Of a stretch of DNA of 5,534 nucleotides, positions 1 through 4,329 are shown piece after piece. Position 1 is the first letter of the stretch. The number at the start of each line of letters is the position of its first letter. Both the position numbers and the translations under genes were made by a program. Source of the stretch: Acidobacteriota bacterium (GTDB taxonomy: Bacteria; Acidobacteriota; Terriglobia; Terriglobales; Acidobacteriaceae); NCBI GenBank assembly GCA_021851625.1, contig JAJZCX010000124.1:1-5534 (forward strand), written 5' to 3'. The notes beneath the pieces were generated by a model that had not been told where the DNA came from, ran no database searches, and worked only from the letters and a program-made list of their open reading frames with translations.

Positions 1-1
1 C

Positions 2-2104
2 GAGCGCGTGGAAAAGCTCTTGGAACGCGAGCATCTCGCTGGCGACGCGCACACGGTGACCAGCTACTCCACGCCGCGCCGCTTGGCCGTGTTGGTGCAA
101 GGCGTGCTGGCGCAGCAGCCGGACACCCGCGAGGAGATGGTGGGGCCATCGCTGAAGGTGGCCTATAAAGAGGGAGCACCAACGCCTGCGGCTGTGGCCT
201 TCGCCAAGAAGGCAGGCGTGGAACTTTCTGCGCTCAAGACCGTGACCAACGCCAAGGGGGAGTACATCGGCGCAACGGTCGATCGCAAGGGACGGCCCAC
301 TGCCGATGTGTTGGCGGAGACATTGCCGCGTGAGATCGCCGCGCTCTATTGGGCCAAGAATATGTATTGGCGCGCAGGCAAGCCGGAGCGCTTTGTGCGT
401 CCGCTGCGCTGGCTGTTGGCGCTGCTGGATGGCGCGGTGGTTCCTGTGGAGTACGCGGGCATTCGCGCCGATGGCGTCAGTTTTGGCCATCGCGTGCTGC
501 ACGGAGACGCACCCATCGTGATTGCGAAGCCTGCGGAATATGTCGCCAAACTGGAAGCGGCCAAAGTGATCGTCGATGTGGAAGTTCGCAGGCAGAAGAT
601 TCGCAAGGCGCTGGATGCCGCGGCACGTACGGTTCCCGGCGCGCGCTGGCGCGAAGATGAAGAACTGGTGGATGCTGTCACCCATCTGACCGAGTGGCCG
701 ACGGTGCTGCTGGGCAACTTTGAAAAGGAGCATCTGACGCTGCCAGAGGAGATTCTGGAAACCGTCATGCGCGACCATCAGAAACAATTCGTGGTGGAAG
801 ATGCAGAGAAAAAACTACTGCCACATTTTCTCGCCGTGTTGAACACGGAAGTGGATGAAGCAGGCGCAGCCATCATTCGCCATGGCAATGAGCGCGTGTT
901 GCGCGCCCGCTTCAACGACGCGCGCTTCTTCTGGGATGTGGATCAGAGAATTTCGCTCGTAGATCGAATAGAGAAGCTCAAAAACGTGACGTTCCATAAG
1001 GACTTGGGGAGCTATTGGGAGAAGACGGTAAGAAATAAAACTACTGCAATTGCTATTCAGACAAAACTAGGGCAGATGAGCGGGCAGGCATTCACTGAGG
1101 GAGTCGATCAAGCAGTAGAGCTGGCAAAAGTAGATCTGACTACAGAGATGGTAAAGGAATTTACTGAGCTTCAAGGTGTAGTCGGTGGATTGTATGCTCG
1201 CACGCGGTTAGGTCCTGAGACTGCGGCTGCAATTTACGAGCATTACAGGCCCCAGGGTTCGAATGACAAAATTCCCAATACACGACTAGGGGCAGTTCTT
1301 GCCTTGGCAGACAAAATTACAACAATCAAACTCATGTTCGAAAAGGGATTGATTCCCACTGGTTCCAAGGATCCATTTGCTTTGCGTAGGGCAGGCGCTG
1401 GAGTGGTGCGAATTCTTGCAGAAAATGAATTTGTGAATAGCCACATAAATCTATTGGTGGTCGTCCAAGCAGCGTTTCCAAATGATTGGAATAGCCAGAT
1501 CGAACTGCGCAGCGAAATTTTAGAATTTATGCTTGATCGACTGGAGGTCTACTTGCAAGAATCATGCAATGTCATGCTTCATGTAGCGAAGGCCGTGCGT
1601 AACTCTGGTGCAGCAACTCAAGAAGCCCCCCAAAAAAATGAAGTCGTAGGATATGGCCATTTGGCAGGCTTTGCCAAGACTCTCAATGACTCGATCGGTT
1701 CGCAAGAAGTGCTGGCGGTGGCGGAGTTGTTGAAGCGCGCCTCCAACATTCTGCGGCAGGCCAAAGAAAAGGGCATTCAGTATGAGCAGCGCGAAGTGGA
1801 TACGCTGTTGCAAAAGGCTGCCGAAAAAGAACTGGCGATTCAGGTGCAAGATGCTGCCGAAAAAGAACTGGCGCGTCAGGTGACAGCGTTGGAGAAGTCT
1901 ATCCAGGAAAATTATCGCTCTGGAAAATACAGCGAAGTGATTGCTGCCATCGCAGGATTACAGCCTGCGTTGAATGCCTTTTTTGACTCCGTGATGGTGA
2001 TGGTGGAGGATGAGAAACTGCGCGCGAACCGCTTGGCATTGCTGGCTCGCACGGTGGCTGCGGTGCGTTGGGCCGCAGATTTCTCCGAGTTGGCTTCGAT
2101 CTAA
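2..2104 (+). CDS. glyS: Glycine--tRNA ligase beta subunit (5' partial)
   Basis: This is the beta chain of the cytoplasmic alpha2beta2 glycyl-tRNA synthetase, which charges tRNA-Gly with glycine. In this family the alpha chain (glyQ, expected just upstream) holds the aminoacylation site and beta contributes tRNA binding. The frame is open from base 2. A GTG at 8 is available, but the family normally has about 25-30 more N-terminal residues, so the true start lies outside the window. Counting from the codon at 8 (698 residues), family landmarks appear in order: TPRRLAVLV (22-30), FGHRVLH (159-165), MRDHQKQF (254-261), GNERVLRARFNDARFF (293-308), an HD-like core with MVKEFTELQG (381-390), LALADK (431-436) and TGSKDPFALRRA (451-462), then LLKRASNILRQA and an alpha-helical DALR-type C-terminal domain ending at TAA. 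Odd points: codons from about 955 to 1690 are far more AT-rich than the rest, residues about 515-570 diverge from the usual pattern, and residues 604-627 hold a 12-residue duplication. No frameshift is seen, so it is probably functional. Confidence 0.96.
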   Translation, partial: ERVEKLLEREHLAGDAHTVTSYSTPRRLAVLVQGVLAQQPDTREEMVGPSLKVAYKEGAPTPAAVAFAKKAGVELSALKTVTNAKGEYIGATVDRKGRPTADVLAETLPREIAALYWAKNMYWRAGKPERFVRPLRWLLALLDGAVVPVEYAGIRADGVSFGHRVLHGDAPIVIAKPAEYVAKLEAAKVIVDVEVRRQKIRKALDAAARTVPGARWREDEELVDAVTHLTEWPTVLLGNFEKEHLTLPEEILETVMRDHQKQFVVEDAEKKLLPHFLAVLNTEVDEAGAAIIRHGNERVLRARFNDARFFWDVDQRISLVDRIEKLKNVTFHKDLGSYWEKTVRNKTTAIAIQTKLGQMSGQAFTEGVDQAVELAKVDLTTEMVKEFTELQGVVGGLYARTRLGPETAAAIYEHYRPQGSNDKIPNTRLGAVLALADKITTIKLMFEKGLIPTGSKDPFALRRAGAGVVRILAENEFVNSHINLLVVVQAAFPNDWNSQIELRSEILEFMLDRLEVYLQESCNVMLHVAKAVRNSGAATQEAPQKNEVVGYGHLAGFAKTLNDSIGSQEVLAVAELLKRASNILRQAKEKGIQYEQREVDTLLQKAAEKELAIQVQDAAEKELARQVTALEKSIQENYRSGKYSEVIAAIAGLQPALNAFFDSVMVMVEDEKLRANRLALLARTVAAVRWAADFSELASI
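1817..1888 (+). repeat. 36-bp in-frame tandem duplication inside glyS
   Basis: Two adjacent 36-base units, 1817-1852 and 1853-1888, match at 30 of 36 positions, and their first 21 bases are identical. They encode AAEKELAIQVQD followed by AAEKELARQVTA in the helical C-terminal domain of GlyS. The unit length keeps the frame, so the effect is about three extra helical turns near the start of the putative anticodon-binding domain. The second halves have drifted, so it is not a very fresh slippage product. Confidence 0.85.
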
Positions 2105-2110
2105 CCCCGA

Positions 2111-2215
2111 GTCATTCTGAGGAGCGCTGCGGAGCAGACGACGAAGAATCCAGAGAGATTGCGCTGAGTCGATGGAGCGATCATCGTCTGGATTCTTCGC
2201 TTCGATCAAGATGCG
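2111..2215. repeat. REP/MITE-like palindromic intergenic element
   Basis: The element begins 6 bases after the glyS stop with GTCATTCTGAGGAGCG, continues to CGAAGAATCCAGA (2142-2154), and returns as the exact reverse complement TCTGGATTCTTCG (2187-2199), a perfect 13-bp stem. The 32-base loop holds a second 5-bp stem, CGATG (2170-2174) with CATCG (2182-2186). The right flank (2200-2215) resembles a decayed reverse complement of the left GTCATTCTGAG end. From memory, GTCATTCTGAG...GAAGAATCC elements are dispersed through acidobacterial and other genomes. The transcript would form a stable hairpin that might terminate or stabilise the glyS mRNA, but no T-run follows, so a classical terminator is unlikely. 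Exact ends are uncertain. Confidence 0.75.
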
Positions 2216-2451
2216 CTGATCTTTACGAACGACAGCGAAAATCTGCCGGAGGCATTTGGGCATGCCATATCCCATGAGAGCGCCCACACGCCAGCGGTGA
2301 AAATAGAGTAAGCCATCAACGTCGAAGCAGCCGGAGATTGCTCCGTTATCGAACACGGCATGGCATGGGTCACAACCTCGAATCCCTACCTGTCCGGATG
2401 ATGGGATGCCTTATGCCGGATTTACATGTGCTCCGCCATATTCTTGTATAG
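2216..2451. other. Intergenic stretch without a recognisable gene
   Basis: No frame here gives a protein I recognise. One plus frame reads plausibly (from about 2219, FTNDSENLPEAFGHAISHE) but meets a TAA near 2309 and a TGA near 2400. One minus frame is open from about 2410 through the palindromic element and into antisense glyS, which makes it suspect because its lower half is simply the repeat translated. The stretch could be a decayed gene or ordinary intergenic DNA. A TTTACA hexamer at 2421-2426 and a TATAGA at 2447-2452 precede the membrane-protein gene, but the 20-base spacing is too long for a confident promoter. Confidence 0.4.
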
Positions 2452-3414
2452 ATGGGGTATATGGATTTCAGAAAAAAAACAGGCTCTCGACTGCTCATAG
2501 AGTTGATTGTCGTTGGCTTTATGGCGTTGATTGCTCTTGCCGCTCACCTTACGGGCATGGCTGTTGTTCTCTTCCCGGAACTCGCTGCATTGTCCCACGA
2601 CGTTCTGCTTCGCCCCGATGGCGAGTGGGCCAGTCAGCCTGCACAACTTATTCTCGCGCCAGCAATCACTGCCGCTTTCGGCCTGTTCTGCACCCGTCAC
2701 CTGCCTTACAGTGTGTGGAGCATCCTCCTCATTGTCATCGTCAGCCTAGTCGTCATCAGGCTGTTGAGGTGTAGCATGTCGCCTGCCATCTCAGCGGGCG
2801 TCCTCCCTTTGATATTGAACGAACATAGCTGGCTCTATCCGGTCGCCATCCTTCTCGACCTGAGCCTGTTGGCGTTGATCTTGCTCCTGAGGAAGAAATA
2901 TGCGCCCCTCCCCAGCGGGCAGTTCGTTCACAAAACTAGGCACTCTCAAATCCTCGATGCGCTGGAAGCAGCGCCTCAAAACCGCTTCTGGCTTGTAGTG
3001 CTGCTGGGCTTCGTCCTTGTGGTTGGGGCCGCTGCACAGTTTACGGGCCTGCGGTTTCTCCTGTTCCCGCCTCTCATTGTGATGGGTTATGAATTACTCG
3101 GGCACCCAGAGGTTCCAGGCTGGATGAAGCAACCCGCTTTGCTGCCTTTCGTCTGCCTTATTACCGCAGGGATTGGCCTCACTGCCGAACACATGCTTCA
3201 TCCAGGTTTTCTGGCGGTCATGATTACGGTGCTGTGCTCTGTTGGCGTCCTTCGACTCTTCGATCTGCACATGCCTCCCGCACTCGCTATCGGCATACTC
3301 CCGTTCGTCATCGAGTCACCTGATTATAGATATGCTCTTTCGGTTTTCCTTGGTACGGGCGTTCTCACACTCAGCTACCTAGGGTATAAACGTGTTGCGA
3401 AGCGGCACGCCTAG
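2452..3414 (+). CDS. Two-repeat HPP-like integral membrane protein
   Basis: A 320-residue, very hydrophobic protein predicted to lie in the cytoplasmic membrane. It is built from two homologous halves, about residues 34-149 and 198-315. Each half runs TG(M/L)xxxLFPxL, a loop with (S/K)QPA, an ITAxxGL helix, a (V/L)xRL segment, then MSPAISAGVLP in the first half and MPPALAIGILP in the second, and ends in a helix with basic residues. This layout resembles the HPP membrane family, some plant and cyanobacterial members of which are linked to nitrite transport; that role cannot be assigned here. A polar linker (about 150-176) joins the halves. Start choice: ATG 2452 gives the longest protein; ATG 2461 (residue 4) is a fair alternative, and neither has a clear ribosome-binding site, although GGGG at 2454-2457 lies just before the second. 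It stands alone on the plus strand between a repeat and AT-rich DNA, so it looks like an accessory gene. Coding is well supported by the ordered repeats; the function is unknown. Confidence 0.85.
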   Translation: MGYMDFRKKTGSRLLIELIVVGFMALIALAAHLTGMAVVLFPELAALSHDVLLRPDGEWASQPAQLILAPAITAAFGLFCTRHLPYSVWSILLIVIVSLVVIRLLRCSMSPAISAGVLPLILNEHSWLYPVAILLDLSLLALILLLRKKYAPLPSGQFVHKTRHSQILDALEAAPQNRFWLVVLLGFVLVVGAAAQFTGLRFLLFPPLIVMGYELLGHPEVPGWMKQPALLPFVCLITAGIGLTAEHMLHPGFLAVMITVLCSVGVLRLFDLHMPPALAIGILPFVIESPDYRYALSVFLGTGVLTLSYLGYKRVAKRHA

Positions 3415-3483
3415 CAGAATTCATAATGAATAAAGCCATCTTGGATCCCATCCGTTTTCTCGCAAGAAGAATGACTGATACAC

Positions 3484-3507
3484 AGCCAAAAAATGGCTTA
3501 TTTATCT
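3484..3507 (+). terminator. Weak hairpin downstream of the membrane-protein gene
   Basis: AGCCA (3484-3488) and TGGCT (3494-3498) form a 5-bp stem around an A-only loop, followed by TATTTATC. It lies about 70 bases after the stop at 3414. The stem is short and the T-tract is broken, so it would be at best a weak intrinsic terminator. It may equally be chance in AT-rich sequence. Confidence 0.25.
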
Positions 3508-3639
3508 CCATAACAACCAGTAATTTCTAAAAATCCACTCACCCGCTCTGAATGACACATTTCTGTATGTATTGCCTGTAACGAAGCTGCTATCCGCTTT
3601 GCAGCAGACTGTTGTATCGGTAGACGGTAGCCGGTGCAT
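3502..3639 (-). CDS. Doubtful 45-residue ORF coupled to the upstream gene
   Basis: On the minus strand the stop of the 200-residue gene (TGA, 3641-3639) overlaps an ATG (3639-3637) as TGATG, an arrangement typical of translational coupling. The frame then runs 45 codons to TAA at 3504-3502 and encodes a product starting MHRLPSTDTTVCCK and ending in an aromatic, basic tail (WIFRNYWLLWR). I recognise no family, it has no signal peptide or clear helix, and the AT-rich DNA lacks the codon bias of the neighbouring core genes. The overlap could be chance. It is listed because it falls below most gene-calling length cut-offs. Confidence 0.15.
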   Translation of the reverse strand: MHRLPSTDTTVCCKADSSFVTGNTYRNVSFRAGEWIFRNYWLLWR

Positions 3640-4241
3640 CAATTTAATTTCTGTAGGCGCGCGATCAACTTGCTGGCCATGTTGTCTTCGCTTTCCGTCC
3701 ACAACAGGCGCGTCTCCGCGCCGCAGTTCTTCTCCACGGCCTTGGTGAGCGCGACCAACAGCAACACATTCTGATGCAAGCGCTGCTGGCCCTCTGCATC
3801 CAAGGGAATGCCATCGCACAAAAAAGGCGTGTCCAGTCCCAGATCAATGCGGATGTGCCCCTGCTGTTGGTAGCAGCCTTCGTCAAACTCGGGGCCGAAG
3901 GCCACGATGCGCAGTGGGCACGCTTGCTCGTGCCAAACGGCGTCGAGCAGGCCATCGCTCTCTGGCAGCCAGAGCCGCCAATGGGTTTCGAATTCGTAGG
4001 CGTAGTCCTCATGCAGGGTTTCGAGCGTCTCGACTACAGCCTCTTCGGGCGCGACGGTACCGGTGGATTCGTTGCCATAAACGCGCTGAAAGATCGGTGC
4101 CTGTTGCCAGTCGAGCGGGTAGACGGTGGCCGCGTGCACCTGGGGCGTGGGCAATTGACGCAGCACGCTGATGAGGTGCGATGGCAATTGTTCCAAGCGC
4201 AGGCTGGGAAACCAAAGGCTGAAGTAGAGCGGGTCGGCCAT
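3639..4241 (-). CDS. Conserved-looking 200-residue protein of unknown function
   Basis: A soluble, acidic protein of 200 residues starting MADPLYFSLWFPSLRLEQLP and ending at TGA (3641-3639). Most polar and aromatic residues fall in three blocks: LHEDYAYEFETHWRLW (76-91), FDEGCYQQQGHIRIDLGLD (119-137) and VEKNCGAETRLLWTESEDN (169-187), the last followed by a basic amphipathic tail. I remember similar proteins from acidobacteria beside the LptC-like gene but know of no function, and no catalytic motif is evident. There is no signal peptide or membrane segment, so it is probably cytoplasmic. The frame extends upstream to an ATG at 4358, but that would overlap the divergent gene, and the added 39 residues (MRSRSTVQRID...) read like non-coding sequence. 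ATG 4241 is therefore preferred. It lacks a Shine-Dalgarno sequence; a TACAAT box 6 bases upstream suggests a leaderless message. It is divergent from the lptC-like gene, with 88 bases between the starts. Confidence 0.85.
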   Translation of the reverse strand: MADPLYFSLWFPSLRLEQLPSHLISVLRQLPTPQVHAATVYPLDWQQAPIFQRVYGNESTGTVAPEEAVVETLETLHEDYAYEFETHWRLWLPESDGLLDAVWHEQACPLRIVAFGPEFDEGCYQQQGHIRIDLGLDTPFLCDGIPLDAEGQQRLHQNVLLLVALTKAVEKNCGAETRLLWTESEDNMASKLIARLQKLN

Positions 4242-4247
4242 AGGGTG

Positions 4248-4276
4248 ATTGTAGGCAGTCGCGGTGCAAATTGCAC
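4248..4276 (-). promoter_or_regulatory. Candidate promoter of the minus-strand gene (leaderless)
   Basis: Read on the minus strand, TACAAT (4253-4248) matches the sigma-70 -10 consensus at 5 of 6 positions. With a 17-base spacer the -35 would be GTGCAA (4276-4271), a poor match at 3 of 6. Transcription would begin about 6-7 bases after the -10 box, which is the A of the ATG at 4241 or its neighbour, so the mRNA would have essentially no leader. This agrees with the absence of a ribosome-binding site. The weak -35 lies inside the palindrome at 4260-4280, suggesting a regulated promoter. Confidence 0.4.
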
Positions 4277-4280
4277 GGCG
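4260..4280. promoter_or_regulatory. Operator-like palindrome in the divergent intergenic region
   Basis: GTGCAA-A-TTGCAC (4264-4276) is a perfect inverted repeat with a single central base. Beyond one mismatched pair (4263/4277), three more flanking pairs match (CGC at 4260-4262 with GCG at 4278-4280), giving 9 of 10 paired positions over 21 bases. It sits between the divergent genes and overlaps the putative -35 region of the minus gene, as expected for a dimeric regulator's site that could control either or both genes. No regulator can be named from this. Confidence 0.4.
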
Positions 4281-4306
4281 GTGGCTGCCGTACGCTATCG
4301 GCCTGC

Positions 4307-4316
4307 GAGGTGAGAG
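4307..4316 (+). promoter_or_regulatory. Purine-rich ribosome-binding site candidate for the lptC-like gene
   Basis: GAGGTGAGAG lies 13 bases before the ATG at 4330. The GAGGTGA core fits the 16S 3' end well, but it is 16 bases from the start codon, longer than usual; the trailing GAGAG is nearer and weaker. It still favours ATG 4330 over any upstream in-frame start. Confidence 0.4.
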
Positions 4317-4329
4317 AATCGAAGCATCT

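Noticed and set aside
2068..2277. Plus-strand ORF of 69 codons overlapping the end of glyS
   Set aside because: It starts inside glyS in another frame and then translates the palindromic repeat, so it is a shadow.
1958..2356. Minus-strand ORF of 132 codons across the glyS end, the repeat and the intergenic DNA
   Set aside because: Its C-terminal half is antisense glyS and its middle is the palindromic repeat translated (the WILRRLLRSAPQND-type string). No family is recognised.
2370..2400. tRNA-like tail (CTCGAATCCCTACCTGTCCG)
   Set aside because: It resembles a T-loop and acceptor 3' strand, but the T-stem does not pair, no CCA follows, and no D-arm, anticodon arm or matching 5' acceptor strand was found.
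2421..2452. Possible promoter TTTACA...TATAGA for the HPP-like gene
   Set aside because: The hexamers are 20 bases apart and the -10 match is 4 of 6, so it is not convincing.
3586..3605. GCTGC/GCAGC hairpin downstream of the minus-strand gene
   Set aside because: A 5-bp stem with a 10-base loop and no T-run on the minus strand is too weak to call a terminator.
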